A stretch of 64,000 bases of DNA, from contig PDRO01000011.1 in NCBI GenBank assembly GCA_002748155.1, forward strand, positions 1 to 64,000, read 5' to 3'. Below, in pieces: positions 7,849 through 18,097 of the stretch. The translations under genes and the position numbers were made by a program. Under the pieces are notes generated by a model. The model was not told where the DNA came from, made no database searches, and worked only from the letters and a program-made list of their open reading frames with translations. The DNA is from Actinomycetales bacterium (GTDB taxonomy: Bacteria > Actinomycetota > Actinomycetes > Actinomycetales > Dermatophilaceae). Position 1 is the first letter of the stretch. Every line of letters starts with the position of its first letter.

Positions 7849-9564
7849 ATGAGCCAACCCACGACGCCACCAGAGTCCCCCGAGACTGCCGGGATCTCCG
7901 CTGAGAGCACCGACACCACCGAGACCTCCGAGACAACCAAGACTCCCGCTGAGACCGCAGGGACCTCCGCTGAGATTGCAGAGACCTCCGCTGAGACTGC
8001 AGAGACCTCCGCCGAGACTGCAGAGACCTCCGCCGAGACTGCAGAGACCTCCGCCGAGACTGCAGAGACCTCCGCCGAGACTGCAGAGGCCTCCGCCGAG
8101 GCAGCCGAGACACCAGCGACCCCCGCAGTGCCACAGGACCCCGTCACGCCGGAAACCCCCGCCACACCGCAAGACTCCGATGCCCAGGATTCCGGCACCT
8201 CGCCGCAGCCGGTCCGGCCACCGATCCCGTCCCCGGCCGAGCTGGCTGCGCACACGCCGCCAGCGGCTCCGATGCCCTCGCCCGCCCTTTTCGCGGCATC
8301 GGCCGCCCCACGGGCTGCATCGGCTTTCGGGCGTGTCGACGACAACGGCGTCGTCTACGTCAAGGTCGAAGACGGCGAACGGGAGGTCGGGTCTTACCCG
8401 GGCGCGTCGGCGGCCGCGGCCCTCGCCTACTTCGGTCGGAAGTACGAGGAATTGGCCGCTGCAGTGGTCCTGCTGCACCAGCGCGTGGACCAGACCGACA
8501 TCCCGACCAAGGAAGCCACCGACTCCCTGGCCAAGTTACGCGAACAGATCGGTCAAGCCCGGGTGGTCGGCGATCTGGCAGCTCTGCAATCCGGGCTCGA
8601 CGACATCGACGCCGCGATCGAACGACGCCGCGAATCCGAGGCAGCCGCACGGGCCGAGGCGAAGGCTGCGGCGACCGAACGTCGCGAGTCCTTGGTCACC
8701 GAGGCCGAGCGAATCGCAGCCCAACCAGAGCAACGCATTCAGTGGAAGGCCAGCGGCTCTCGGATGCGCGAGCTCTTGGACGAGTGGAAGAGCGCCCAAC
8801 GCAACGGCCCACGGATCGACAAGGACGTCGAAACCGCACTGTGGCATCGCTTCAGTGCGGCCCGAAACGGCTTCGACAAGGCACGACGCACCCATTTCGC
8901 CAGACTCGACGCCGCGCACGGCGAGGCACGTCAGGCCAAGGAGAAACTCGTCGCCGAGGCCGAGCGTCTTGCCAAGAGCCGCGACTGGGCAGTCACCGCC
9001 GGCGCCTTCAAACGACTCATGGACGATTGGCGCCGGGCCGGCCGAGCCAACCGAAGCGACGACGACGCCTTGTGGGCCCGTTTCAAGACGGCACAGGACA
9101 CCTTCTTCGCAGCCAAAGACGCGGTCGTGCAAGCCCAAGAGGAGACCTACCGCGCCAATCTGACGGTTAAGGAAGCACTCCTGGCCGAAGCCGAAGCCAT
9201 CTTGCCGGTCACGGACCTCGAAAAGGCCAAAGCCGCACTTCGGGTGATCCAGGACAAGTGGGACAAGGCCGGCCGAGTGCCCCGCGCCGATCTCGATCGC
9301 ACCGAGCGGGCCCTCCGCCGGGTCGAGCAGGCCGTCCGGGACGCCGAGGACAAGCGCTGGAGTTCGTCCAACCCGGAGGCCGCAGCCCGCGCCAGCAGCC
9401 TGGTCCAGCAGCTCGAGAAGGCCGTCGCCGGGCTCGAAGCGGATCTTGCGGCCGCCCAGGCGACCGGCAACGCCACCAAGGTCGCCGAAGCCGAGGCTGC
9501 CCTCGCCGCCCGCCGGCAATGGCTGGAGCAGGCCCAGTCAGGGCTGGCGGAATTCGGCGGCTGA
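7849..9564 (+). CDS. DUF349-domain protein with repetitive N-terminus
   Basis: This 571-residue protein is of unproven function. Residues 1-150 are low complexity, Thr/Ser/Glu/Ala/Pro rich, with eight tandem 7-residue units of AETAETS type at about residues 34-89. A short conserved stretch VYVKVEDGEREVGSYPG comes next. At least three helical DUF349 repeats follow (for example WKASGSRMRELLDEWKSA, AGAFKRLMDDWRRAGR and VIQDKWDKAGRVPRADL). It ends in a coiled coil. The ATG lies one nt after the ppiB stop, so the ORF track start (7735) is too early. DUF349 proteins are common beside relA in actinobacteria, but no mechanism is established here. Confidence 0.85.
   Translation: MSQPTTPPESPETAGISAESTDTTETSETTKTPAETAGTSAEIAETSAETAETSAETAETSAETAETSAETAETSAETAEASAEAAETPATPAVPQDPVTPETPATPQDSDAQDSGTSPQPVRPPIPSPAELAAHTPPAAPMPSPALFAASAAPRAASAFGRVDDNGVVYVKVEDGEREVGSYPGASAAAALAYFGRKYEELAAAVVLLHQRVDQTDIPTKEATDSLAKLREQIGQARVVGDLAALQSGLDDIDAAIERRRESEAAARAEAKAAATERRESLVTEAERIAAQPEQRIQWKASGSRMRELLDEWKSAQRNGPRIDKDVETALWHRFSAARNGFDKARRTHFARLDAAHGEARQAKEKLVAEAERLAKSRDWAVTAGAFKRLMDDWRRAGRANRSDDDALWARFKTAQDTFFAAKDAVVQAQEETYRANLTVKEALLAEAEAILPVTDLEKAKAALRVIQDKWDKAGRVPRADLDRTERALRRVEQAVRDAEDKRWSSSNPEAAARASSLVQQLEKAVAGLEADLAAAQATGNATKVAEAEAALAARRQWLEQAQSGLAEFGG
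7948..8115 (+). repeat. Eight in-frame 21-bp repeats in the DUF349 gene
   Basis: The 21-bp unit encodes AETAETS. There are eight consecutive copies; four of them are identical at the protein level, and edge copies have drifted (AETAGTS, AEIAETS, AETAEAS, AEAAETP). The near-identity of the central copies suggests recent expansion by slippage. Confidence 0.95.
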
Positions 9565-9673
9565 GGGCGCTGGCACGGCGAGTCCCGCTGTTGCCCTGCG
9601 GAGATGTGAACAGTCGTGCGGCGAGTCAACCGCTCCGTCCGGCACGTTGCGGGAAATGTGCACTCACACGCGT

Positions 9674-12184
9674 CTAATCGTGGTTGCCGTGTGCCGCGCG
9701 AGTGCCGGTGATCCGATAGACGTCGTAGACACCGTCGATCTTGCGGACCGCCGCCATGACGTGGTCGAGGTGGCTCGGGTCGCCCATCTCGAACGTGAAC
9801 CGCGACGTGGCGACCCGCTCGCGGGTGGTCTGCACCGACGCGGCCAGGATGTTGACGTGGTGGTCGGACAAGACGCGGGTGACATCGGAGAGCAGCCGAT
9901 TGCGGTCCAGAGCCTCCACCTGCAACTGCACGAGAAAGACACTCGCGGCCGTCGGATCCCACTGCACGGCGATGATCCGGTCAGGCTGGCGTCGTAGGGC
10001 GTCGGCGTTGGTGCAGTCGCTGCGGTGCACCGACACGCCGTTCCCCCGGGTGATGAAACCCATGATCGAGTCACCGGGGACCGGCGTGCAGCACTTGGCG
10101 ATCTTGATGTAGACGTCGTCGGCGCCGGAGACGACCACACCGGGGTCGGTCGAGCGCAGCCGGTGTCGCAATCGGCTGGGGATGGTCGCTTCGGCGAGAT
10201 CCTCGCTGGTGCCCTCTTCACCGCCGAGGGTCTGCACGAGCCGGGCGACCACGCTCTGCGCGGAGACGTGTGAATCGCCCACTGCGGCATACAGGCTGTC
10301 GATATCTTGATAGCGCAGGTCGCTGGCGATCCCGGTCAGGGTCTGGACCGACATCAGCCGTTGCAGTGGAAGCCCCTGCTTGCGCAAGTACTTCGCGATC
10401 GCATCCTTGCCCCGCTCGATGGCTTCCTCGCGGCGCTCCTTGGTGAACCACTGCCGGATCTTGTTGCGGGCGCGGGCGCTCTTGACGAAGTTGAGCCAGT
10501 CCCGGGACGGCCCGGCACCATCGGCCTTCGACGTGAGGATCTCGACGGTGTCGCCGTTCTCCAAGACCGAATCCAACGGTGCGAGACGGCCGTTGATGCG
10601 TCCCCCGATGCAGTGGTGACCCACTTCGGTGTGCACGGCATACGCGAAGTCGACCGTGGTCGATCCGACCGGCAGCGCCACCACCGAGCCCTTCGGGGTG
10701 AAGACGTAGACCTCACCACCACCGATCTCGAACCGGAGTGAGTCGAGGAACTCCCCCGGGTCGGCGGTCTCCCGTTGCCAGTCGAGCAGCCTGCGCAACC
10801 AGGCCATGTCGTTGACCGCCTGTGAGTCACCGGCGGTCGCACTGCGGCCACTCGCCTTGTACTTCCAGTGGGCGGCAACGCCGTACTCGGCACGCCGGTG
10901 CATCGTGTGGGTGCGGATCTGGATCTCGACGGCTTTGCCCTGGGGGCCGATCACGGTCGTGTGCAGGGACTGATACATGTTGAACTTCGGCATCGCGATG
11001 TAGTCCTTGAACCGGCCGGGCACCGGCTTCCACTGCGCGTGCAATGCCCCGAGAGCCGAATAGCAGTCACGCACCGTCTCGACCAGGACCCGCACAGCGA
11101 CGAGGTCGTAGATGTCCTCGAAGTCCCGGCCCCGCACGATCATCTTCTGATACACCGAGTAGTAGTGCTTGGGCCGGCCGGTCACCGTCGCCTTGATGTT
11201 GGCGTTGCGCAACTCCTCGGCGACTTCGACGCGCACCTTGGCGAGGTACTCCGCCCGAGCCGGTGCTCGGGCGGCGACCAGGTCGACGATCTCCTCGTAC
11301 ATCTTGGGGTAGAGCGTCGCGAAGGACAGGTCCTCGAGCTCCCACTTGATGGTGTTCATGCCCAGCCGGTGGGCCAGCGGCGCGTAGATCTCCAGGGTTT
11401 CCTGCGCCTTGCGGGCCGCAGACTCGGGCGAGACATACTTCCAGGTGCGGGCGTTGTGCAAACGATCAGCCAGCTTGATGACGAGCACCCGGATGTCTCG
11501 CGCCATCGCGATGACCATCTTGCGGACCGTCTCGGCTTGGGCTGCGTCGCCGAAGGTGACCTTGTCGAGCTTGGTGACGCCGTCGACGAGCGCAGCGATC
11601 TCGTCGCCGAAATCGTCACGCAGATCATCGAGGCTGTACGGGGTGTCTTCGACGGTGTCGTGCAGCAATGCCGCGGCCAGGGTCACCGGGGTCATACCTA
11701 GCTCGGCAAGGATTTGGGTCACGGACAACGGATGGGTGATGTAGGCGTCACCGCTGCGGCGGAACTGCCCAGCGTGCGCGCGTTCGGCGACCTCGTAGGC
11801 GCGTTGCACCAGTGAGACATCCGCTTTGGGATGGTGATGGCGCAGGCTCTGCAGCAGGGGCTCCAGCGCCAAGTTGACCGGCGCCCTCGAGGTGCCGAAA
11901 CGGGCGAATCGGCCGCGCAGGCGGGACGCGCTCGAGCTGAGTGACAACGTCGGCGCCGAGCGTGTCTCCGTCGGCGGGGACGCTACCGGAGCGCGAGTGG
12001 GAGTGGAGGTGGAAGGAGGTCGCGGTATCGACGTCTCATCGTCCTCGACGTGGAGCGAGGGAGACACTTCAGAGTCGGGGACGGCGCGCGGGGGTTCGGG
12101 GTCAGGTGGCTCGGAGGTGGAGGCACGCTCGGGCTCCGGCGCCGGGCTGGACACCGGGCCGACCCGCGCGACCTGGTCCGTCAT
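9674..12184 (-). CDS. relA: Bifunctional (p)ppGpp synthetase/hydrolase (Rel)
   Basis: This long RSH enzyme of 836 residues makes and degrades (p)ppGpp. A Pro/Thr/Ser-rich extension covers about the first 110 residues. The HD hydrolase domain has YITHPLSV and LLHDTVEDT. The synthetase domain has [26 protein letters not shown] and [21 protein letters not shown]. The TGS domain starts [19 protein letters not shown] cysteine-containing region ([14 protein letters not shown]) and a C-terminal ACT domain follow. Both catalytic centres look intact, as expected for the single Rel of actinobacteria. The TAG stop follows GNHD. It is convergent with the DUF349 gene. Confidence 0.96.
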   Translation of the reverse strand: MTDQVARVGPVSSPAPEPERASTSEPPDPEPPRAVPDSEVSPSLHVEDDETSIPRPPSTSTPTRAPVASPPTETRSAPTLSLSSSASRLRGRFARFGTSRAPVNLALEPLLQSLRHHHPKADVSLVQRAYEVAERAHAGQFRRSGDAYITHPLSVTQILAELGMTPVTLAAALLHDTVEDTPYSLDDLRDDFGDEIAALVDGVTKLDKVTFGDAAQAETVRKMVIAMARDIRVLVIKLADRLHNARTWKYVSPESAARKAQETLEIYAPLAHRLGMNTIKWELEDLSFATLYPKMYEEIVDLVAARAPARAEYLAKVRVEVAEELRNANIKATVTGRPKHYYSVYQKMIVRGRDFEDIYDLVAVRVLVETVRDCYSALGALHAQWKPVPGRFKDYIAMPKFNMYQSLHTTVIGPQGKAVEIQIRTHTMHRRAEYGVAAHWKYKASGRSATAGDSQAVNDMAWLRRLLDWQRETADPGEFLDSLRFEIGGGEVYVFTPKGSVVALPVGSTTVDFAYAVHTEVGHHCIGGRINGRLAPLDSVLENGDTVEILTSKADGAGPSRDWLNFVKSARARNKIRQWFTKERREEAIERGKDAIAKYLRKQGLPLQRLMSVQTLTGIASDLRYQDIDSLYAAVGDSHVSAQSVVARLVQTLGGEEGTSEDLAEATIPSRLRHRLRSTDPGVVVSGADDVYIKIAKCCTPVPGDSIMGFITRGNGVSVHRSDCTNADALRRQPDRIIAVQWDPTAASVFLVQLQVEALDRNRLLSDVTRVLSDHHVNILAASVQTTRERVATSRFTFEMGDPSHLDHVMAAVRKIDGVYDVYRITGTRAAHGNHD

Positions 12185-12292
12185 GGCGATAGTCTAGTCA
12201 TTGCGGGGTGGGGGCCCTATTCGCCGCGTACCTACGGCGGTTTCGTTCGACGCAGTGCGGGATTCACCCAGCCAACCCCGCCGACGGCAGTC

Positions 12293-12859
12293 TCAGGTGC
12301 GCAAGATAGAGGCGACCTTGCGCCCGGGCAAGGCCGATCGACCGTTGAGTGAGTCGATCTCCAGGACGACTTCCACGGCGACGACGACGCCGCCGGCCCG
12401 TTCGACGAGATCGCAGGTCGCCGCGGCGGTGCCGCCGGTGGCCAGCACGTCGTCCATGACGAGCACACGATGGCCTTCGACGAAGGCGTCGACGTGGATC
12501 TCCAGGCTGGCGGTGCCGTATTCGAGTGTGTAGGTGGCTTCGTGAGTGTCGGCCGGTAGCTTGCCGGCCTTGCGGACCGGCACGAAACCGACACCGAGCT
12601 CGTGGGCCACGGCTGCTCCGAGGATGAAGCCTCGTGCCTCGATGCCCACGACGGTGTCGACCCGTCCGCGATACCGATCGGCGATGTGCTCCACCAGCGC
12701 GCCCATCGCAGCGCCGTCGGCCAGCAATGGGGTGAAGTCCTTGAACAGGACTCCCGGTTTGGGGAAGTCCGGGATGTCCCGGAGCAGCCCGGCGACCAAG
12801 TGCCGGATCTGTTTGTCGGTATGGTCAGTCAGGGGGCCGCTGGACCGGGTCAGGGTCAT
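12293..12859 (-). CDS. apt: Adenine phosphoribosyltransferase
   Basis: This purine-salvage enzyme converts adenine and PRPP to AMP; it is 188 residues. Diagnostic stretches are DIPDFPKPGVLFKDFTPLL, GIEARGFILGAAVA, VRKAGKLP, and the PRPP loop VLVMDDVLATGGTA. The ATG at 12859 overlaps the secF stop (ATGA), which supports this start over the longer ORF-track version. The order secD-secF-apt-relA matches Mycobacterium. Confidence 0.95.
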   Translation of the reverse strand: MTLTRSSGPLTDHTDKQIRHLVAGLLRDIPDFPKPGVLFKDFTPLLADGAAMGALVEHIADRYRGRVDTVVGIEARGFILGAAVAHELGVGFVPVRKAGKLPADTHEATYTLEYGTASLEIHVDAFVEGHRVLVMDDVLATGGTAAATCDLVERAGGVVVAVEVVLEIDSLNGRSALPGRKVASILRT

Positions 12860-13998
12860 CGTTTCGACTTCGGGGTGCGTTTGGGCTGGTTGCGTGGCCC
12901 GGTTGCCGCCCACTTGTGCACGGGACGGCCGAGGCTGTCGATGCTTCCTGCGTGGTGCGCTCCGGAGTCGTCATCCTGCGGCGTCCCGGGCTGCCCGCCG
13001 TCGTGGCGGGTCACAGCCGCGGCACTCGCCTGAGGCAGCCGAGCCACGTGGCGTGCCAACTCTTGCAGTGCTGGTTCACTGCTTCGCAGGGTGACGAGCA
13101 CCGGAGTGGCGATGAAGATCGACGAGTACGCTCCGACCGCGATCCCGACGAACAGGGCGAGCGAGAGATCGAGCAGCGTGCCGGGGCCGATCCGGGTGAC
13201 ACCGACGACAAGGATCGACAGGATCGGCAACAACGCCACGACGGTCGTATTGATCGAACGCACCAGCGTCTGATTGACCGCGAGGTTGGCCGCGCCGGCG
13301 TAGGACATCCGCCGGCTCCCCATCGCCTCGGCGGTGTTCTCGCGAACCTTGTCGAAGACCACCACGGTGTCGTAGAGCGAATACCCGAGAATGGTGAGGA
13401 AGCCGATGATCGACGACGGGGTGATCTCGAAACCGAACAGGGCGTAGATCCCGACCGTGATGACGAGGTCGTGCATGAGCGCCACGAGACCGGAAACCGC
13501 CATCTTCCACGTGCGGAAATAGATGGCCATGACGAGTGCGATGAGCAGCAGGAAGATGATCAGTGCCTGGATCGCCTTCGTGCTCACCGAAGCACCCCAC
13601 GACGGGCCGATCATGGAGGCCGAGACCGTCGCGACGTCCACATCGAACGCTTCGGCCAGCGCCTTCTTGGCTGCCTCGTTCTGGTCACCGGCGGCGACGG
13701 TCTGGACCCGCACGCCGCTGCCGCCGATAACCGAGCTGAGCACGGTGCCGTCGATCCCGGCGACCTCGATGGCGTCTTTGGCTTTCTGCTCGTAGTTGCT
13801 CGTGTCGCTCACCCCGGTGAGCCGATACTCGGAGCCGCCGCTGAATTCGATCCCGAAGTTGAGACCGCGGACCAGGATGCCGATGAGAGCCAGGGCGATG
13901 AGCACGGCCGAGAAGGAATACCACTGCTTCTGCCGGCCGACGAAGTCGATCGAGCGCCGACCGGTATAGAGGTCGTTGCCGAACTTGGCGATGTTCAT
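12856..13998 (-). CDS. secF: Protein translocase subunit SecF
   Basis: SecF is an integral membrane partner of SecD that uses the proton gradient to assist late Sec translocation. The 380-residue protein starts with KFGNDLYTGRRSIDFVGRQKQWY. TM1 precedes GLNFGIEFSGGSEYRL, which is the FGIEF(S/T)GG family signature. Five further TMs follow, with ILGYSLYDTVVVFDKVREN in the core. The C-terminal tail of about 70 residues is hydrophilic, with a basic PKRTPKSKR end. It starts 3 nt after the secD stop. Confidence 0.95.
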   Translation of the reverse strand: MNIAKFGNDLYTGRRSIDFVGRQKQWYSFSAVLIALALIGILVRGLNFGIEFSGGSEYRLTGVSDTSNYEQKAKDAIEVAGIDGTVLSSVIGGSGVRVQTVAAGDQNEAAKKALAEAFDVDVATVSASMIGPSWGASVSTKAIQALIIFLLLIALVMAIYFRTWKMAVSGLVALMHDLVITVGIYALFGFEITPSSIIGFLTILGYSLYDTVVVFDKVRENTAEAMGSRRMSYAGAANLAVNQTLVRSINTTVVALLPILSILVVGVTRIGPGTLLDLSLALFVGIAVGAYSSIFIATPVLVTLRSSEPALQELARHVARLPQASAAAVTRHDGGQPGTPQDDDSGAHHAGSIDSLGRPVHKWAATGPRNQPKRTPKSKR

Positions 13999-14001
13999 CG
14001 C

Positions 14002-15885
14002 TCACGCCCTCCCTTCGGTGGCAGCGCCAGCGGTGCCGGGCCCGACGAACCGGCCGCGTCCGGCATACCGGGTCTTGGCGCCGAGCCGCTCCGGATCAAG
14101 CCCTGACCACGGATGGCCTCCGCCGAAGAACTTGGTATGCGCAAGCACGCCGACGAGCGGGTAGGTGAAGAGGAAAACGACGAGCAGGTCGATGAGGGTA
14201 GTGACCCCGAGGGCGAAGGCGAAACCACGCACGTTACTCGCCGCGAGCACATAGAGCACGATCGCTGCGATCAGGTTGACCGCGTCGGCGGCGAGGATAG
14301 TGCGTTTGGCACGTTTCCAGCCGGCATCGACGGCGGTGACGAGTGGTCGCCCCTCACGGACTTCGTCGCGCACCCGCTCGAAATAGACGATGAACGAGTC
14401 CGCGGTGACACCGATGGCCACGATGACACCGGTCACCCCGGCCATTGTCAATCGGAAGTTGTGGGTGAAGCCGAGCAGGGTGAGCACCCCGTAGGTCGTC
14501 ACGGCCGCCACCCCCAACGACGCGACCGTCACCAAACCGAGGAGCCGGTATTGGAAGATCGAGTAGGCCACGACGAGCAGCATGCCGATCAGCCCGGCGA
14601 GCAGACCCAAACCGAGCTGCTCCTGACCAAGGGTGGGGCTGATGTCGTCCTGGGTTTGCAACGTGAACGACATCGGCAGGGCGCCGAACTTGAGTTGCTG
14701 AGCCAGCTCCCGTGCCGACTCGATGGTGAAGCTGCCGCTGATCGAGGCGACACCATTGGTGATGATGTCATTCATCTGTGGCGCGCTGATCACTTGCTTG
14801 TCGAGGACGATCGCGAAACGGTTGCGCGTCTGGTCGACGTTCTGGAACTCGACAAGCCGTTGACTCAGCTCGAGCAGCTTCTCAGCGCCGTCGGAGTTCA
14901 GCTCCAGCACCACCTCGACCTCGTTGGTCGGTTGACCGTTGGGGCCTGGCCGGTAGCCCGACGAGGCATCGGCGATGTGGGTGCCGTCTATTTCGACCGG
15001 CCCGAGGACGTATTTCTCGAGGCCGTTCGTCGAGCAGGTGACCAGCGGTTTTTCCGGGTCGTCGACGAACTCGTTGATGGCACCGGGTTGTGAGCAGTCG
15101 AGCTGCTCGAACTCTTCCGTAATGTCCGGGTCCGTGGCGAGCCAGGCCAGATCGGAGGGATCGCTCGGCGTCACCGTGGGTGTTGCCGGGGTCGTCTGGG
15201 TCGGAGAAGTCGTCTGGGGCACTGGAGTCGTCGGCGGATCGGTGCCCTCGACAGGCGCCACGGGTGTCGTGGCGGTTGCAGGGGCCTCAGTAGGCGCGGC
15301 CGGTGCGGTGGGGTCAGAGGGTTCTTGACTCAACGCCGGTGGGATGACGGCGTTGGCACCGGTTGCCGGAGCCTGCGTGGACGGCACCGGGTCCATGGTG
15401 AAGACCGGCGCGGATGTGGCCGGGGCGCCGGTCTCGACGCCGCCCAAGGTCGCGGTGGCGGTCGCCGTCGGTGTGGCCGACGGAAGGCCGGAGGTGGCCA
15501 CGAGCACTGCCCGGAACCGCAGCTGGGACGGCTTGCGGATCTGCTCCAGCGTGGCCGGATCGGGTTGACCAGGGATCGAGATGACGATGTTGCGTCCGCC
15601 CTGGGTGGTGATCTCGGCTTCGGCGACGCCGTTGGAATCGACGCGTTGAGCGATGATGTCGCGGGCCTTGTCGAGTTGACCGGCGCTGATCGAGGCATCG
15701 GAGTCGACAAGAACCGGCTCGAGCACCATCTCGGTGCCGCCTTCGAGGTCGAGGCCCAGTTTGGGGCTCCACTGTCCGCCACCCCATTGCACGCTGGCGG
15801 CGATCCCGGCGAACAACAGCACGAGGATCGTGGCAAGGCTCCATAGCGTGCGGCGCGAGCTGCGGGTGCGCGGGTTGAGAGCCAC
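14002..15885 (-). CDS. secD: Protein translocase subunit SecD
   Basis: This 627-residue membrane protein is the SecF partner. TM1 is near residues 15-30, then GLDLEGGTEMVLEP, the D1 family motif. A periplasmic P1 domain contains IVISIPGQPD. The transmembrane block has LGLLAGLIGMLLVVAYSIFQYR, GVTGVIVAIGVTADSFIVYFERVRDE and DLLVVFLFTYPL. An unusually long Pro/Thr/Ala-rich insert (about residues 140-245) interrupts P1. Inserts of this type also occur in mycobacterial SecD. The GTG start lies 6 nt after the yajC stop, so yajC-secD-secF-apt form one operon. Confidence 0.95.
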   Translation of the reverse strand: MALNPRTRSSRRTLWSLATILVLLFAGIAASVQWGGGQWSPKLGLDLEGGTEMVLEPVLVDSDASISAGQLDKARDIIAQRVDSNGVAEAEITTQGGRNIVISIPGQPDPATLEQIRKPSQLRFRAVLVATSGLPSATPTATATATLGGVETGAPATSAPVFTMDPVPSTQAPATGANAVIPPALSQEPSDPTAPAAPTEAPATATTPVAPVEGTDPPTTPVPQTTSPTQTTPATPTVTPSDPSDLAWLATDPDITEEFEQLDCSQPGAINEFVDDPEKPLVTCSTNGLEKYVLGPVEIDGTHIADASSGYRPGPNGQPTNEVEVVLELNSDGAEKLLELSQRLVEFQNVDQTRNRFAIVLDKQVISAPQMNDIITNGVASISGSFTIESARELAQQLKFGALPMSFTLQTQDDISPTLGQEQLGLGLLAGLIGMLLVVAYSIFQYRLLGLVTVASLGVAAVTTYGVLTLLGFTHNFRLTMAGVTGVIVAIGVTADSFIVYFERVRDEVREGRPLVTAVDAGWKRAKRTILAADAVNLIAAIVLYVLAASNVRGFAFALGVTTLIDLLVVFLFTYPLVGVLAHTKFFGGGHPWSGLDPERLGAKTRYAGRGRFVGPGTAGAATEGRA

Positions 15886-15891
15886 CGGAAC

Positions 15892-16188
15892 CTACTCGTC
15901 TTCCGGGACGCTGCTGGGGCTGCCGGCGCTGGGCAGTTTGATGTCGATGGCGCGCCGGTCGAAGCGCAACACGACCCCGTCGGTGACCTCCAGGTGCACC
16001 TCGGCGTCGCTGACCTCGACAACATGCCCGAACAGGCCCGAGGTCGTGCGCACGTCGTCACCGACCTCCACGGACGCCTGAATCGCCTGGATTTGCTTCA
16101 TCCGCCGTCGCTGGCTGTAGAAGAGATACCCCAACAGCAATAGGGGCATCGCAAGGAACAACAGCGAACCGAAGTCGTCGCCAAACAT
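15892..16188 (-). CDS. yajC: Preprotein translocase subunit YajC
   Basis: This is a 98-residue, single-span membrane protein accessory to SecDF. The TM helix is LLFLAMPLLLLGYLFY, followed by the basic QRRRMKQIQ and the conserved VEVGDDVRTTSGLFGHVVEV. The tail is acidic (SSVPEDE). It is first in the sec operon. The 127-nt gap to ruvB probably holds its promoter, but I see no convincing -35/-10. Confidence 0.93.
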   Translation of the reverse strand: MFGDDFGSLLFLAMPLLLLGYLFYSQRRRMKQIQAIQASVEVGDDVRTTSGLFGHVVEVSDAEVHLEVTDGVVLRFDRRAIDIKLPSAGSPSSVPEDE

Positions 16189-16315
16189 GAATCGATCGTT
16201 ACCTCATCACCGGGAATCGCGGACGGCCGGACGCACAGTGCCGCACCAGCGATCTATTGTGGCCCATTCTGACGTGCGAGGCTAACCGCCTCGCCGAGGT
16301 CGCTGCCGACCGGGG

Positions 16316-17479
16316 TCAGTCCGCCAGCGGCAACCGCGTCTGTTCGGTGCCCGACACGTGCGTTTGGTATGCCGCGGAGCCGGCTGGTGGGGTGAGCCCG
16401 AGATGGTCCCAGGCGAGTGGGGTGGCGGCCCGGCCTCGTGGGGTGCGGACCACGAGTCCCTCGCGCACGAGGAAGGGTTCAGCGACGGTCTCGACGGTGT
16501 CGGACTCCTCGCCGACGGCGACCGCGAGGTTGCCGACCCCGACCGGTCCACCAGCAAACCGGCGGCACAACGTGTCGAGGACCGCCCGGTCGAGACGATC
16601 CAGGCCTCGCGCGTCGACGTCGAACAGCGCCAGTGCGGCTTCTGCGGCGCCCTGGTCGACCACCCCGGTGCCGTGGATCTGTGCCCAGTCGCGCACCCGG
16701 CGCAGCAACCGGTTGGCGATCCGGGGTGTCCCCCGGGAGCGGCCGGCGATCTGGGTGATGCCGTCGTCGCGGGCCGGGACCCCGAGCAGTCCAGCTGAGC
16801 GCCGCAGGATGGTCACGAGGTCGGCGGTCGCGTAGAAGTCGAGATGCCCGGTGAAGCCGAATCGATCGCGCAGTGGTGCGGGCAACAATCCGGAGCGGGT
16901 GGTCGCTCCGACGACCGTGAAGACGGGCAGCTCCAGGGGGATGGCTGTGGCGCCGGGACCTTTGCCCACGACGACGTCGACCCGGAAGTCCTCCATCGCC
17001 AGGTAGAGCATTTCTTCGGCAGCTCGGCTCATCCGGTGGATCTCGTCGAGAAAGAGCACCTCGCCCTCGCCGAGAGAGGACAGAATCGAGGCAAGGTCGC
17101 CGGCGTGTTGGATGGCCGGACCCGAGGTGACCCGGATCGGCGCCTCCATCTCGGCCGCGATGATCATGGCCAGGGTCGTCTTGCCCAGGCCGGGCGGCCC
17201 GGACAGCAACACGTGGTCGGGCGGGTTGCCACGACGCCGCGCGGCTTCGAGGACCAGGCCCAACTGGTCACGGACCCGGGGCTGACCCGGGAAGTCGGCC
17301 AGCCGCCGGGGGCGCAGCGCGGCTTCCACCTCGCGTTCGCCCTCCGTGCCGCGGGCATCGACGACCCCCGCGGTCGCATCCCATGAGCCGTCGTCCCAGA
17401 CGGCGGCTACTCCGGCATCGTTCGGGACCGGGCCGTCGCCGGACGGCTCGGAACGGCTGGGATCACGTCGATCGGTCAC
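16316..17479 (-). CDS. ruvB: Holliday junction branch-migration helicase RuvB
   Basis: RuvB is the AAA+ motor that drives branch migration with RuvA; this one is 387 residues. Walker A is [12 protein letters not shown] and Walker B is [10 protein letters not shown]. The [12 protein letters not shown] sensor and the [18 protein letters not shown] arginine-finger region follow. A winged-helix domain ends with [18 protein letters not shown]. The N-terminus carries about 60 non-conserved residues. The GTG start lies 3 nt after the ruvA stop. Confidence 0.96.
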   Translation of the reverse strand: MTDRRDPSRSEPSGDGPVPNDAGVAAVWDDGSWDATAGVVDARGTEGEREVEAALRPRRLADFPGQPRVRDQLGLVLEAARRRGNPPDHVLLSGPPGLGKTTLAMIIAAEMEAPIRVTSGPAIQHAGDLASILSSLGEGEVLFLDEIHRMSRAAEEMLYLAMEDFRVDVVVGKGPGATAIPLELPVFTVVGATTRSGLLPAPLRDRFGFTGHLDFYATADLVTILRRSAGLLGVPARDDGITQIAGRSRGTPRIANRLLRRVRDWAQIHGTGVVDQGAAEAALALFDVDARGLDRLDRAVLDTLCRRFAGGPVGVGNLAVAVGEESDTVETVAEPFLVREGLVVRTPRGRAATPLAWDHLGLTPPAGSAAYQTHVSGTEQTRLPLAD

Positions 17480-17482
17480 GGG

Positions 17483-18097
17483 TCAGGTCCTCGCCAGTCG
17501 TTGCAGAGCGGCCCGCAGCAGGGCCGGCACGTCGGGGCTGCTGCTGTCACTGAGGTCGGGCCGCTCGACAGCTATCGAGTCGACCGCGTCGTCGGCCTGT
17601 TTGGCGCTCCAGCCCAATCCCACGAGAGCCTGCTGCACCTGGCCACGCCAGGCTGCGGCGACCGATGCGGCGGGTGCGCTCGGCAGCCCGCCCGACGGCA
17701 TACCCATGCGATCGCGCAGCTCGAGCACGAGCCGCTCGGCGCCCTTCTTGCCGATGCCGGGCACCTTGGTCAGGGCGGCGATGTCGCCGGTCGCCACCGC
17801 GGCACGCAGCTCATCAGGTGAGAGGACGGCGAGCATCGCCAACGCCAGCCGTGGCCCCACCCCGGACACGGTCTGAACAGTCTCGAAGACCGACCGGCCT
17901 TCGGCGTCGACGAAGCCGTAGAGGGTCAACGAATCCTCCCGGACCACCAGTGAGGTGGCCAGTGACGTCTCGACGCCGGGCCGCAACGAGGCAGCCGTCG
18001 CCGGGGTGACGCGCACGAGCAGACCGACCCCACCGACGAGCACGACAACGCTGTCGAGACCGACCTGGGCGACCTGACCGGTCACCGAGGCGATCAT
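17483..18097 (-). CDS. ruvA: Holliday junction binding protein RuvA
   Basis: This 204-residue tetramer-forming protein holds the Holliday junction for RuvB. It begins [19 protein letters not shown] (OB fold). The helix-hairpin-helix motifs are near [15 protein letters not shown] and [19 protein letters not shown]-terminal RuvB-binding helical domain contains [15 protein letters not shown]. The start codon overlaps the ruvC stop (ATGA), indicating coupling. Confidence 0.96.
   Translation of the reverse strand: MIASVTGQVAQVGLDSVVVLVGGVGLLVRVTPATAASLRPGVETSLATSLVVREDSLTLYGFVDAEGRSVFETVQTVSGVGPRLALAMLAVLSPDELRAAVATGDIAALTKVPGIGKKGAERLVLELRDRMGMPSGGLPSAPAASVAAAWRGQVQQALVGLGWSAKQADDAVDSIAVERPDLSDSSSPDVPALLRAALQRLART

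Noticed and set aside
7056-8345. 429-residue minus-strand ORF with Ala-Val-Ser repeats
   Set aside because: Mirror of the ppiB/DUF349 repeat region; the plus-strand genes have ribosome-binding sites and clear domains.
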